A stretch of 64,000 nt of DNA from Photobacterium sp. GB-56 (GCF_003026105.1 NZ_PYNW01000001.1:434001-498000); one strand, 5' to 3'. Counted from the stretch's first letter, positions 45,853-55,510 are shown. Notes: generated by a model not told the origin, from the letters alone. Program-made: numbers and translations.

Positions 45853-45881
45853 GTCAGACTCAATCGATGTGTTTAAGTTCC
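45853..45881 (-). promoter_or_regulatory. SigmaE promoter of sRNA unit D
   Basis: Minus strand: GGAACTT (7 of 7), 15 bp, GTCTGAC. The strongest RpoE-type promoter in the window. Confidence 0.8.
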
Positions 45882-46061
45882 GCGAATATATGCTTTTTTC
45901 GATTCTATTTTATTAATTATTAACCTTGGTTATGGTGGTTTGTTTTAACTTGTTGATATTTAATGTCTAATTTTTACTATATCTGTCTTTAAGAGCTATT
46001 GAAATTTCACCTCTCAAAATGAGATAGCAAACTTGTTAAAAGTGTTAACGAGTTGTAGTAT

Positions 46062-46077
46062 TTAAACGTGTGTTTAA
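46062..46077. promoter_or_regulatory. PsrA-like operator in the psrA leader
   Basis: TTAAACGTGTGTTTAA: perfect 6-bp arms around 4 bp, resembling the PsrA site GAAAC-N4-GTTTC. It ends 9 bp before the psrA start, a position suited to autorepression. Confidence 0.6.
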
Positions 46078-46086
46078 TACGGGTGA

Positions 46087-46752
46087 ATGAAAATGGCTGG
46101 AAAAGGTGAAACTAAAAGTCGCATTCTAGATGCCGCTGAGCTGTTATTTGCCGAGCATGGGTTTAACGAAACGTCGCTGCGGACCATAACAAGTAAAGCG
46201 GGGGTCAATCTTGCTTCTGTTAATTACCATTATGGTGATAAGAAAACATTGGTACGTGCAGTACTCAGCCGTTACCTTGATATTTTTATGCCAGCGTTGC
46301 AAAGTGAATTAGAAAGACTCTTAACCCGTGATGATTTTACGATGGAAGATGTCTTTCACTGTACTAAGTCACCGTTAGTTAGCCTTAATGATTGTCGAAC
46401 TAATGGTGCGACGGTTTTTATGTCATTACTAGGGCGAGGTTATACTGACGTACAGGGACATTTACGGTGGTTTATTGTTACCCGTTACGACAAAGTCCTC
46501 TCTCTTTTTGTCACTGCCGTATGCCGTGCTAATCCATCCTTAGATCCAGAAACTCTTTTCTGGCGCTTACATTTCACATTAGGTGCATCAGTATTCACGA
46601 TGGCATCAAGCGCTGCTTTATGTGAAATAGCAGAAAACGATTTTTCGAATCATGTGAAAACTGAAGATTTAATTGATCGTCTTGTTCCTTATCTCGCAGC
46701 AGGGGTTGGGGCGCCAATAGAAACGAATATTTCTCTGGTTAAGCAAGTCTAA
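46087..46752 (+). CDS. psrA: PsrA-like TetR-family fatty-acid-responsive regulator
   Basis: 221-aa TetR-type repressor. The N-terminal helix-turn-helix (RILDAAELLFAEHGFNETSLR, TSKAGVNLASVNYHYGDKKTL) is very close to Pseudomonas PsrA, and the C-terminal domain keeps RLHFTLGASVFTM. PsrA senses long-chain acyl ligands and represses beta-oxidation genes; placement just before fadE fits. ATG 46087 is used; ATG 46093 is an alternative. A palindromic PsrA-like site overlaps the leader. Confidence 0.82.
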   Translation: MKMAGKGETKSRILDAAELLFAEHGFNETSLRTITSKAGVNLASVNYHYGDKKTLVRAVLSRYLDIFMPALQSELERLLTRDDFTMEDVFHCTKSPLVSLNDCRTNGATVFMSLLGRGYTDVQGHLRWFIVTRYDKVLSLFVTAVCRANPSLDPETLFWRLHFTLGASVFTMASSAALCEIAENDFSNHVKTEDLIDRLVPYLAAGVGAPIETNISLVKQV

Positions 46753-46818
46753 AACTAAATAACGAATGTATACCTACGTAGTCATTATAAAAATAATCGA
46801 AGCAAAAGGATCTGAACT

Positions 46819-49095
46819 ATGAGCACTTTATCTGTAATGCGAAAACGATATCTCAGCGATCCCGCCTTTAAGGTGTTTAAAAAAGTGTTGCCACCGTTAT
46901 CTGAAACAGAACGCGAGGCAATGGAAGCGGGAAGTGTATGGTGGGACGGTGAGTTATTTAGTGGGCAACCTAATTGGAATACCTTATTAACCTACCCTAA
47001 GCCAAAACTTACTGATGAAGAGCAAGTGTTTATCGACACTAAGCTAGAAACCTTATTGGCCATGATAAACGATTATCAGATTGTTCAAGAAGATAAAGAT
47101 TTATCGCCAGAGGTGTGGCAGTACTTACGTGATGAAAAGTTTTTCTCGTTAATTATTGGTAAAGAATACGGCGGCCTTAATTTTTCAGCGCATGCGAATT
47201 CAACCATAGTTGCCAAAATTGCAACTCGGAGTTTGAGTGCTGCGGTATGCGTCATGGTTCCTAATTCCCTAGGGCCGGGTGAATTATTGACTCATTACGG
47301 AACAGAAGAGCAGAAGAATTATTGGTTACCCCGTTTAGCTAACGGGAAAGATATTCCATGTTTTGCATTAACAGGGCCAGAAGCTGGCTCAGATGCCGGT
47401 AGTATTCCTGATGAAGGTATTGTTTGTTATGGCGAGCATGAAGGTGAACAAGTATTAGGTTTACGCCTAACATGGAACAAGCGTTATATTACCTTGGCAC
47501 CCGTTGCAACAGTATTAGGTCTGGCTTTCAAAATGAAAGATCCTGATGGTCTGCTTGGTGATAAAAAAGAATTAGGGATCACCTGTGCATTAATTCCCGC
47601 CGATCATCCTGGTGTTGAAATTGGTGAACGCCATGACCCATTAAATATGGCTTTTATGAATGGACCTACACGTGGTAATGATGTGTTCATTCCAATGGAT
47701 TGGCTAATAGGTGGTCAAGAATATGCAGGAAAAGGTTGGCGCATGCTGGTGGAGTGTTTATCAGCAGGTCGTGGTATTTCCCTTCCAGCATTAGGGGCTG
47801 CCTTTGGCCATTTAACATCGAAAACGACAGGCGCATATTCCGTTGTTCGTAAGCAATTTGGTACTTCAATTGGTAATTTTGAAGGTGTTGCACAAGCTTT
47901 AGGTCGAATTGGTGGTTATACCTATATGCTAGAAGCGGCTCGTACCTTAACCACGACGTCATTAGATATGGGGCAAACCCCTGGGATAGTTACAGCGATT
48001 GCCAAATACCATATGACTGAAATGGGCCGAACGATCCTCAATGATTCAATGGATGTGCATGCTGGTCGTGCTATTCAGCTTGGTCCAATGAACTATTTAG
48101 GCCATCACTACTTTGGTATGCCAGTTGCAATCACAGTTGAAGGCGCGAATATTCTAACTCGAAACCTAATGATTTTTGGTCAAGGTGCAACACGTTGTCA
48201 CCCTTATGTACTGAGTGAAATGGAAGCCGCTGCCAATCCAGATGAACAGCAAGGTGAAAAAGACTTCGATAAGTTGCTATCAAAACATATAGGCTTTGCT
48301 ATTGGTAATGTCAGCAAATCATTACTGAATGCATTTTCTGGATCTCGTTTTAATCGAGTACCAGTGAGTGGTGAAACTGCACCTTATTATCGTCAGTTAG
48401 CAAGAATGTCTAAGGCATTGGCAGTGAGTGCGGATTTTGCGATGTTAAGCCTTGGTGGTGAGTTAAAACGTCGTGAATTAGTCTCTGCACGTTTAGGCGA
48501 TGTTTTAAGTCATCTTTATTTAGCGTCGGCAGTATTAAAACGCTATGAAGACGAAGGACGTCAACAGCAAGATTTATCAATGGTGAAATATGGTGTAGAA
48601 CATTGTTTACATCAGTGTGGTATTGCTTTCAATGATGTGTTTAATAACTTCCCTCGTAAAGGAGTTGGACGTCTATTACGTACCATTAATTTTCCGTTAG
48701 GTATTCATTACCATGCACCATCAGATGTGATCGCTATCGATATTGCAGAAGCATTAATGACTCCTGGTGTACATCGTGAGCGATTAACACACCTTTGCTA
48801 TGTTGGTAATAAAGAGGATGATCCTGTTGCGATTATGGAACGTGCTTTTTTAGCTATGCACGAGATCAAACCTTTAGAGCGTAAACTGATGAAAGCAACA
48901 CGTAGAGGTGAGATCCCGCGCAAAGCTTCATTAACAAATAAATTACAAGTTGCATTAGATGTGGGAATAATCACAGAAGCAGAGAAGAAAAAAATAGAAA
49001 ATGCTGAACAGCTAAGACAAAAAGCGGTTCAAGTTGATCATTTTTGTGCAGACCATTTTAAAAAAGCTCGCATACTACCAGGAAAAGCAGCTTAG
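46819..49095 (+). CDS. fadE: FadE, acyl-CoA dehydrogenase
   Basis: First step of fatty acid beta-oxidation. 758 aa; E. coli FadE is ~814, and this shorter form matches the Vibrio psrA-linked enzyme. The N-terminal half is an acyl-CoA dehydrogenase with FALTGPEAGSDAGSIPDEG (FAD/substrate region) and GRGISLPALG. The C-terminal DUF1974 part includes HYHAPSDVIAIDIAEALMTPG. AAAAGGA precedes the ATG. Probably co-regulated with psrA 66 bp upstream. Confidence 0.95.
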   Translation: MSTLSVMRKRYLSDPAFKVFKKVLPPLSETEREAMEAGSVWWDGELFSGQPNWNTLLTYPKPKLTDEEQVFIDTKLETLLAMINDYQIVQEDKDLSPEVWQYLRDEKFFSLIIGKEYGGLNFSAHANSTIVAKIATRSLSAAVCVMVPNSLGPGELLTHYGTEEQKNYWLPRLANGKDIPCFALTGPEAGSDAGSIPDEGIVCYGEHEGEQVLGLRLTWNKRYITLAPVATVLGLAFKMKDPDGLLGDKKELGITCALIPADHPGVEIGERHDPLNMAFMNGPTRGNDVFIPMDWLIGGQEYAGKGWRMLVECLSAGRGISLPALGAAFGHLTSKTTGAYSVVRKQFGTSIGNFEGVAQALGRIGGYTYMLEAARTLTTTSLDMGQTPGIVTAIAKYHMTEMGRTILNDSMDVHAGRAIQLGPMNYLGHHYFGMPVAITVEGANILTRNLMIFGQGATRCHPYVLSEMEAAANPDEQQGEKDFDKLLSKHIGFAIGNVSKSLLNAFSGSRFNRVPVSGETAPYYRQLARMSKALAVSADFAMLSLGGELKRRELVSARLGDVLSHLYLASAVLKRYEDEGRQQQDLSMVKYGVEHCLHQCGIAFNDVFNNFPRKGVGRLLRTINFPLGIHYHAPSDVIAIDIAEALMTPGVHRERLTHLCYVGNKEDDPVAIMERAFLAMHEIKPLERKLMKATRRGEIPRKASLTNKLQVALDVGIITEAEKKKIENAEQLRQKAVQVDHFCADHFKKARILPGKAA

Positions 49096-49134
49096 GTAGC
49101 TTAGTTAGTGATATATAAACCTGGAATCTCCCAT

Positions 49135-49162
49135 GTGCCACGCTTAGCGTGGCACTTTTTTT
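49135..49162 (+). terminator. fadE terminator
   Basis: Perfect 9-bp stem GTGCCACGC / GCGTGGCAC, TTA loop and seven T. Confidence 0.93.
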
Positions 49163-49282
49163 GACCAGAAATATCTGTAACACCTCCAACCACTACGTTT
49201 TTTATCATTTTCTGTCATAAATTTAATGCGATTTTGACGCTAACCTTTTATCCTATCAACAACTATGTAAGGGAAGTTGAAG

Positions 49283-50485
49283 ATGATCATCAAACCTAAA
49301 ACTCGTGGATTTATTTGTACAACAACGCACCCAGTGGGTTGTGAAGAGAACGTAAAAGAGCAAATTGCTTACACAAAAGCACAAGGTCCCATTGCGAACG
49401 CACCTAAGCGTGTGCTAGTCGTTGGTTCATCAAGTGGTTATGGCCTATCGTCTCGTATTGCTGCGGCATTCGGTGGTGGTGCTGCAACTATTGGTGTGTT
49501 CTTTGAAAAACCAGGTACAGAGAAAAAACCAGGTACTGCAGGTTGGTATAACTCAGCAGCATTTGACAAGTTTGCGAAAGAAGAAGGTCTTTATTCAAAA
49601 AGCTTGAATGGTGATGCTTTCTCTAACGAAGCAAAACAAAAAACCATTGATTTGATCAAAGAAGATCTTGGTCAGGTTGATATGGTGATTTACTCACTTG
49701 CATCACCTGTACGTAAATTACCTGAAACAGGTGAAGTTATTCGCTCATGCTTAAAACCAATGGGTGAGACGTACACAGCAACAGCAGTAGATACCAATAA
49801 AGATGTATTAATCGAAGCAAGTATTGAGCCAGCTACAGAGCAAGAAGTTGCTGATACTGTAACGGTAATGGGCGGCCAAGATTGGGAACTTTGGATTGAT
49901 GCTCTATCTGATGCAGGTGTTTTAGCCGATGGTTGTAAGACGGTTGCTTATAGCTACATTGGTACTGAAATTACTTGGCCAATCTATTGGCACGGTGCGC
50001 TAGGTCAAGCGAAGATGGATCTTGATCGTGCAGCAAAAGAGCTAAACGAGAAGCTAGCGAAAACTGGCGGTTCTGCAAATGTTGCTGTGCTTAAGAGTGT
50101 GGTCACGCAAGCTAGCGCAGCAATTCCTGTTATGCCACTTTATATTGCGATGGTATTTAAGAAGATGCGTGAAGAAGGTGTACACGAAGGTTGTATGCAG
50201 CAGATTTTACGTATGTTCAATCAACGCTTATTTAAAGCAGATGGCATGGCACCTGAAGTTGATGGCGAAAACCGTCTACGTCTAGATGATTGGGAACTTC
50301 GCGAAGATATCCAGAAACATTGTCGTGATTTATGGCCAAACGTAACCAATGAAAACTTATTTGATGTCGCTGACTATCAGCAATATAAAGATGAGTTTTT
50401 AAAGCTATTTGGTTTTGGTATTGACACTGTTGATTATGATGCAGATGTGAATCCGGTTGTTGAATTTGATGTGAAAGACATCTAA
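49283..50485 (+). CDS. fabV: FabV, trans-2-enoyl-ACP reductase (NADH)
   Basis: Completes each round of fatty acid elongation. FabV is the enoyl reductase type first described in Vibrio and is much less triclosan-sensitive than FabI. 400 aa from ATG 49283 ([20 protein letters not shown], as in Vibrio), with AAGGGA upstream; the TTG at 49277 is not preferred. NAD site [23 protein letters not shown], catalytic Tyr-x8-Lys in [11 protein letters not shown]. Placement next to psrA-fadE pairs synthesis and degradation of acyl chains. Confidence 0.96.
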   Translation: MIIKPKTRGFICTTTHPVGCEENVKEQIAYTKAQGPIANAPKRVLVVGSSSGYGLSSRIAAAFGGGAATIGVFFEKPGTEKKPGTAGWYNSAAFDKFAKEEGLYSKSLNGDAFSNEAKQKTIDLIKEDLGQVDMVIYSLASPVRKLPETGEVIRSCLKPMGETYTATAVDTNKDVLIEASIEPATEQEVADTVTVMGGQDWELWIDALSDAGVLADGCKTVAYSYIGTEITWPIYWHGALGQAKMDLDRAAKELNEKLAKTGGSANVAVLKSVVTQASAAIPVMPLYIAMVFKKMREEGVHEGCMQQILRMFNQRLFKADGMAPEVDGENRLRLDDWELREDIQKHCRDLWPNVTNENLFDVADYQQYKDEFLKLFGFGIDTVDYDADVNPVVEFDVKDI

Positions 50486-50500
50486 TTCACAATAAAATAA

Positions 50501-50527
50501 AAAAACCGCCGAAAGGCGGTTTTTTTA
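50501..50527 (+). terminator. fabV terminator
   Basis: AAAAACCGCC / GGCGGTTTTT around a GAAA tetraloop. Confidence 0.95.
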
Positions 50528-50562
50528 TTATATTGTTTTGATTCATCAAGTTAATCTATTTG

Positions 50563-50688
50563 TTATTTTTTTTGTTTATGCATCCAACCACATTGGTTGC
50601 AGAGATAAATTCTTCTAATGTAAAACTTATGCCATAGTTTTCGCTTTATTCTTCCCACATCAAAACTAGCACATTTTTCGCACTGCAT
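50563..50688 (-). CDS. Putative 41-aa zinc-ribbon protein
   Basis: Not a named gene that I recognise; read directly from the fabV-phoQ gap. The ORF begins MQCEKCASFDVGRIKRK and ends YLCNQCGWMHKQKK, so it has two CxxC knuckles (Cys3/Cys6 and Cys30/Cys33) separated by 23 residues rich in Arg, Lys and aromatic side chains, the layout of a minimal zinc ribbon. AGGAG lies 9 nt before the ATG. On the same strand TTGACA (50764-50769) and TATAAT (50737-50742) are present, although spaced 21 bp. A nucleic-acid-binding role is only a guess from basic charge. Confidence 0.6.
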   Translation of the reverse strand: MQCEKCASFDVGRIKRKLWHKFYIRRIYLCNQCGWMHKQKK

Positions 50689-50831
50689 TTATTAACTCTC
50701 CTAGCTATTAATAAATTACTAGTGATAGTTTTAAATATTATAAAATTAATGTCTACCAATGACTGTCAAATTTTTGGCGTTTCAGCAATGTACATTCAAT
50801 TATTCGGTTTACCATAAATTTCTAATATTTA

Positions 50832-52181
50832 TCAGTCATTAAGTTTTGGCAGTGTAATAATAAATGCAGCCCCTTCTAATGGCGAATCTTCAACATAGAT
50901 CGTTCCTTGATAGCTATCGATAATTTCATTACATACCGATAAACCAATACCTTGGCCTGGGTTTAGCTGATCTGAACGTACCCCTCGTTGAAATATCGCT
51001 TCTCTCATATCAAGCTTTACACCTGGACCGTCATCTTCAATCTTAATGGTAAAGTGAGTGTTGGTTTCTATCACAGTAATATGCACTTGGCTGATACAAA
51101 AACGGAATGAGTTCTCAAGCATATTGCCAAATAATTCCATTAAATCATCTTTATTTAGCGGCAACATAATATCTTCATTGAAGTGATAATGCAGTTTAGC
51201 TTGTTTATCCGCATAAATTTTGCCAAGCATTAAGCTAAGGCTATTCACAACCGGCATTAATTGAGAATTACTTTTTTGTAGCCCTTGCTGACCTACCATT
51301 GCCCGTTTTAACTGATATTGGACAAGATCATCCATTTGGCTGATTTGCTCCATAATACGTTGATTTAGCTCGTGGCGCTCTAACGTTTTATCATCCAATA
51401 ATGCATTTGTTGCCGCTAAACGGGTTTTTAAACTATGAGCAAGATCATCCATCGCATGGCGGTAACGTCCTTTTTGATCACTACTTATACGGTTTAATCG
51501 GTTAACTGCTTTAGTGACTTCTTGCAGCTCCATTGGGTAATCATTATCGAGTTTTTCTCGTTTCGCTTCCGCCATTTGATCGAGTTGAGAGGCTAACTTG
51601 CGTAACGGCTGAAATCCCCAGTGAAAGGCGGCAATGAGAAATGCAACAGCAATAAGTACAAAAAGACCGAGATAAAATGCGGTACGTTGATGGAGTTTTT
51701 CTAATGATTTTTCATAATCATTTGCTGAACGTAATACAACGAGTTGATAAATGTTGCCATTTTCTTTATCTCGACTGAGGTTATAAGCGATATAGCCTTT
51801 GTTATCACCCATTTTTATAAGGGTAGGCGTCGGTATATTTTCAGGCAAATAACGACAAACATTTTTTAAATTCGCTTTATTGGCTTCATGAGATAACCAT
51901 GTGGTGTTATCAGCTTGATCACACACGACGGCAATATAATCGGTGTCTGATGGGTCAAGAGAGTCAATCCACTTATCAACATCTTTGATTAAGCCAGCAC
52001 GATTAAGTTGAGCAACCACCATTGGCATTTGAGCGACAAGCTCTGAAGAGTATGAAGCCATATAGCTTTGAGAATAAAGCTTATTAATCACACCGGCTAA
52101 GGCTGATGTGACTAAAGCAATAATAGCGACAGAGGTGATTAAAACTCGACGTCTTAAACGCGGCTGTATAAGTTTATTCAT
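50832..52181 (-). CDS. phoQ: PhoQ-like sensor histidine kinase
   Basis: 449-aa membrane kinase. Membrane helices at ~13-33 and ~170-190 flank a periplasmic domain of ~135 residues with two Cys (VVCDQAD, KNVCRYL). HAMP follows. The phosphorylation box reads DDLAHSLKTRLAATN, like PhoQ (HSLKTPLA) but with Arg in place of Pro. N box MLENSFRFC, G boxes EDDGPGV and GQGIGLSV. It overlaps phoP by 4 nt. The acidic Mg2+-sensing patch of enteric PhoQ is not evident, so the signal may differ. Confidence 0.82.
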   Translation of the reverse strand: MNKLIQPRLRRRVLITSVAIIALVTSALAGVINKLYSQSYMASYSSELVAQMPMVVAQLNRAGLIKDVDKWIDSLDPSDTDYIAVVCDQADNTTWLSHEANKANLKNVCRYLPENIPTPTLIKMGDNKGYIAYNLSRDKENGNIYQLVVLRSANDYEKSLEKLHQRTAFYLGLFVLIAVAFLIAAFHWGFQPLRKLASQLDQMAEAKREKLDNDYPMELQEVTKAVNRLNRISSDQKGRYRHAMDDLAHSLKTRLAATNALLDDKTLERHELNQRIMEQISQMDDLVQYQLKRAMVGQQGLQKSNSQLMPVVNSLSLMLGKIYADKQAKLHYHFNEDIMLPLNKDDLMELFGNMLENSFRFCISQVHITVIETNTHFTIKIEDDGPGVKLDMREAIFQRGVRSDQLNPGQGIGLSVCNEIIDSYQGTIYVEDSPLEGAAFIITLPKLND

Positions 52182-52852
52182 TGGGCATTAAGTTCAAAAA
52201 TATACCCTTGACCACGAATGGTTGATATTGGGTTATCTTGACCTGTTTTAGTGAATTTTTTACGTAAACGACTAATCATAACTTCGATTGTATTTGGATC
52301 ACCTTCTTGATCTTCATATAACACATCGAGTAGGCGTTGTTTTGATACAACCTGACGGCTATGGCGCATGAGATATTCAAGTAAGTCATATTCAAAAGCG
52401 GTTAACTCTAATAATGTTTCATGAACATAAACTTGTTTCGCTAGGAGATCTACACGGATATCACCTGCAGTCATTTCCGGCTTTACAAAACCAGCGCTTC
52501 GGCGAACGAGTGCACTTAAGCGAGCAACCATTTCTTCTTTTTGGAATGGCTTAACGAGGTAGTCATCAGCACCAGCTTCAAGGCCTGTTACTTTGTCTTG
52601 CCAATTTGAACGCGCAGTAAGAATAAGAATGGGAAGACGAAGCCCCTTTTTACGCATGTCTTTAATTAAACTAATCCCATCGCGGTCGGGTAAACCAATA
52701 TCAACAATCGCAATATCATTGGGGTAGTTTTCAGCAAAGAATAAACCTTCTTCTGCCGTATTTGCACACTGAACTTGGTTGCCTAATTCACTGAGTTGAG
52801 ATTTTAAGTGATGGCTAAGGATTGCATCGTCTTCGACAATAAGAATTCGCAT
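52178..52852 (-). CDS. phoP: PhoP-like OmpR-family response regulator
   Basis: 224 aa. Receiver domain: MRILIVEDDAIL acidic pair, phosphorylation Asp in IAIVDIGLPDRDG, Lys in YLVKPF. The winged-helix output domain begins near residue 125 and ends STIRGQGYIFELN. Sequence most resembles PhoP. Translationally coupled to the kinase (ATGA). Confidence 0.85.
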   Translation of the reverse strand: MRILIVEDDAILSHHLKSQLSELGNQVQCANTAEEGLFFAENYPNDIAIVDIGLPDRDGISLIKDMRKKGLRLPILILTARSNWQDKVTGLEAGADDYLVKPFQKEEMVARLSALVRRSAGFVKPEMTAGDIRVDLLAKQVYVHETLLELTAFEYDLLEYLMRHSRQVVSKQRLLDVLYEDQEGDPNTIEVMISRLRKKFTKTGQDNPISTIRGQGYIFELNAQ

Positions 52853-53076
52853 AAATTAAAGCACCCAAGGTTGCTGATTATAGTTATAAATATCTATGGT
52901 ACGAAATATTGCAATTATCCGCATTATTTATCATTGCCATAAACTTAATATTTGAGCGTTATAGCAGAATGGGTATTTATAAGTCAGATTGCTATGTGTG
53001 CTATTAACTAAATAAAAGGTTTGATTAATAACAAATTAACGCTACAGGTCTTAGTGTAGGTATCTTGACTGAATAG

Positions 53077-53110
53077 GGGCTGACTCATAAGAGAACTCAT
53101 TAGCCAGCCC
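53077..53110 (-). other. Hairpin after ybjL
   Basis: GGGCTG-x-CT-x-AT paired with the matching arm (two mismatches) and a 10-nt loop, 32 bp beyond the ybjL stop. No T-run; probable 3'-end structure. Confidence 0.45.
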
Positions 53111-53141
53111 TTATTAGAAAGAGCAGCATTCAAGCCAATAA

Positions 53142-54824
53142 TTACTTTAGAATAATAATTAACGTACCTGCAATAGTGAGCAATACGTTGGCGATAGCAT
53201 AAGTACCTGCATAACCTAAAGCAGGAATAGTACTACGTGCATGAGCGTTGATCATATCCATAGCTGGGGCACAAGTACGCGCGCCTATGATGGCACCAAA
53301 AAGTAGTGCACGGTTCATTTTCAGTACATAAGCACCGAATAGATAGGCTAATACGACAGGGATCACACTCACCATTAAACTGGTGACAAAAACAGTTAAA
53401 CCGATATGAGCAATGGATTCAAAAAGGTTAGAACCTGCACTTAAGCCGATACCAACCATAAAGACCATTAAGCCTAAATCTTTTGCCATATTTAACGCCC
53501 CTTGAGGGACATAACCAAAAGTTGGGTGGTTTGCACGTAAAAATCCAAGTGTAATACCTGCAATTAAAAGGCCTGCAGCACTACCTAAACCAAACGCAAT
53601 ATGACCAAATTTCATGGTAATTAAACCAAGCAGTAAACCTATGATGAAGAAACAACAAAAAGCTAATAAATCTGCAATCTGGCTGTGGATTGAAATAAAG
53701 CCAATACGTTCAGCTAAACCATGAACACGACTTTTCTCGCCACTAACTTGCAGAATATCACCTTTGTTTAACAGAATGTTGTGATCCATCGGCATTTCGA
53801 TTTGAGCACGAACCACACGGTTTAAAAAACAGCCGTACTCTGACAGGTTCAATTCAGATAAACGTTTACCGGCAATACCATCGTTCTTTACCACGATTTC
53901 TTCTTCAATGATGCGAAGATCTAATAAATCACGATCAAACACTTCTTTACCATTACGGAAACTAGGATCAAGACGAGCGTGGCTGTCGGGGTAACCCACT
54001 AGCGCAATTTCATCACCTTCTTGTAAAATTGCATCACCATCAGGGTTAGCTAAAATACCGTTACGACGAACGCGTTCGATATAGCATCCTGTTTGGCGGT
54101 AGATACCTAACTCACGAAGGTTACGACCATCAATCCAATTAATCAGTTCAGGTCCAACACGGTATGCGCGAATAATGGGTAAATATACTTTTCGCTGTGC
54201 CACTTCACCAATACCACGTTCACGTGCGATCTGTTGTGATGATTCAGCTAGATTTTGTTTTTGTAGTGTAGGCATGAGCTTCGCGAGGAATATCAAGCTC
54301 ACTAGACCTACTAAATAGGACATCGCATAACCAACACTTAAACTTTCTGTAAGCTGTTTAATCATTGTTGGATCGGTAATACCTGAAAGCCCAGTATTTA
54401 ATGCGTCTTTAGCGCCCACTAATACTGGGGTTGCAGTTAATGACCCCGCCATTAAACCTGTCGCAAGGCCAATATCCATATGTAGATAATGTGCCATTGT
54501 CATGGTTATCGCGATGGAGGAAAGCAAAACGACGAGCGCAAGTAAAAGGTAGTGCTTACCGTCTCGAAAAAAGATGCCGAAAAAGTTTGGACCCGCTTCT
54601 ATACCCACACAAAAAATAAACAGCATAAAGCCAATATTTAAAGCGTCAGTATCGAAAGTAAAACCAGCATTACCAAACAGCAGTGCTGTGACTAAAACGC
54701 CAATAGAATTACCTAAGCTCATCTTACCAAAGCGTATTTTGCCAATACTTAAACCTACGGCAAGAACAACAAAAAGTAATAGAATATCATTATGGTGTAG
54801 AAGTGCTGCTACATCAATGTTCAC
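53142..54824 (-). CDS. ybjL: YbjL, AAE-family (aspartate:alanine exchanger-like) transporter
   Basis: 560-aa inner-membrane protein (E. coli YbjL 561). Two AspT-type membrane halves (about residues 10-185 and 385-555) flank two RCK_C/TrkA-C regulatory domains (~205-290 and ~295-375). Family landmarks: [33 protein letters not shown] and, in the second half, [12 protein letters not shown]. Substrate unknown. The ybjL-grxA neighbourhood is conserved with E. coli. Confidence 0.93.
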   Translation of the reverse strand: MNIDVAALLHHNDILLLFVVLAVGLSIGKIRFGKMSLGNSIGVLVTALLFGNAGFTFDTDALNIGFMLFIFCVGIEAGPNFFGIFFRDGKHYLLLALVVLLSSIAITMTMAHYLHMDIGLATGLMAGSLTATPVLVGAKDALNTGLSGITDPTMIKQLTESLSVGYAMSYLVGLVSLIFLAKLMPTLQKQNLAESSQQIARERGIGEVAQRKVYLPIIRAYRVGPELINWIDGRNLRELGIYRQTGCYIERVRRNGILANPDGDAILQEGDEIALVGYPDSHARLDPSFRNGKEVFDRDLLDLRIIEEEIVVKNDGIAGKRLSELNLSEYGCFLNRVVRAQIEMPMDHNILLNKGDILQVSGEKSRVHGLAERIGFISIHSQIADLLAFCCFFIIGLLLGLITMKFGHIAFGLGSAAGLLIAGITLGFLRANHPTFGYVPQGALNMAKDLGLMVFMVGIGLSAGSNLFESIAHIGLTVFVTSLMVSVIPVVLAYLFGAYVLKMNRALLFGAIIGARTCAPAMDMINAHARSTIPALGYAGTYAIANVLLTIAGTLIIILK

Positions 54825-55043
54825 AACAGAATTTCCGACAATAGTGGAGAAGTAAGAGTTGTCAAATTCTAGCTGATTTTTGCAGACTGTTATAGCGTAT
54901 ATTCTAAAAAAATGTTGAAAGTTAGTATTAATAACTTCTGAGTGTGTATTCTTTATCTGAAGGGATAAAAGTGGAAATATAACGGATTACTGTACGTTAA
55001 AAATACTGTTCATTTACGTTGTCAGTTAGTAAAAAATAGAGAT

Positions 55044-55071
55044 AAAAAAAGGCCGAACAATATCGACCTTT
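55044..55071 (-). terminator. grxA terminator
   Basis: Minus strand AAAGGTCGA / TTCGGCCTTT stem (one G-T pair) followed by a T-run, 20 bp after the grxA stop. Confidence 0.85.
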
Positions 55072-55090
55072 CATAAACTGAATTCTTTTC

Positions 55091-55354
55091 TTATTGGAAC
55101 AGTAGATTATGTTCTTTAGAGTAAGCTTCAAATTCAGTACAGCCACCAATGTGCTCTTGATCAACAAAGATCTGTGGTACTGTTTCAACGGGTTTACCTA
55201 CCGTTTTTTCCAGATCCGCTTTACTGATGCCTTCCGCATGAATATCAACGTAACGGAAGTTAAAGTCGTCGCGCTCTGCTTTAATTTTTTCTGCTAATTC
55301 CTTAGCACGTACACAGAATGGACAACCTGGGCGACCAAAAATAACTACGAACAT
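55091..55354 (-). CDS. grxA: GrxA, glutaredoxin 1
   Basis: 87-aa glutathione-dependent dithiol oxidoreductase, a hydrogen donor for class Ia ribonucleotide reductase (nrdAB at the start of this window) and other targets. Active site GRPGCPFCVRAK; cis-Pro in ETVPQIFVDQ; glutathione-binding HIGGCTEFEAY. AGGAGAG lies upstream of the ATG. Confidence 0.97.
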   Translation of the reverse strand: MFVVIFGRPGCPFCVRAKELAEKIKAERDDFNFRYVDIHAEGISKADLEKTVGKPVETVPQIFVDQEHIGGCTEFEAYSKEHNLLFQ

Positions 55355-55487
55355 AAAATCTCTCCTGCAAAATTATGTTGTTACTATAACGTGTGTTTAT
55401 TGATAGAGAAAGGGGGATTTGCCTGTTAGAGCAATAGAGAAAATCGATGGTGGGTTATATATCAAGAAGTGATGACGGCAAAGAATA

Positions 55488-55510
55488 AAGCCAAGCACGA
55501 GGCTTGGCTT
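55488..55510 (-). terminator. Porin terminator
   Basis: AAGCCAAGC / GCTTGGCTT, 5-nt loop, 20 bp after the porin stop; T-run interrupted (TTTATTCTTT). Confidence 0.7.
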
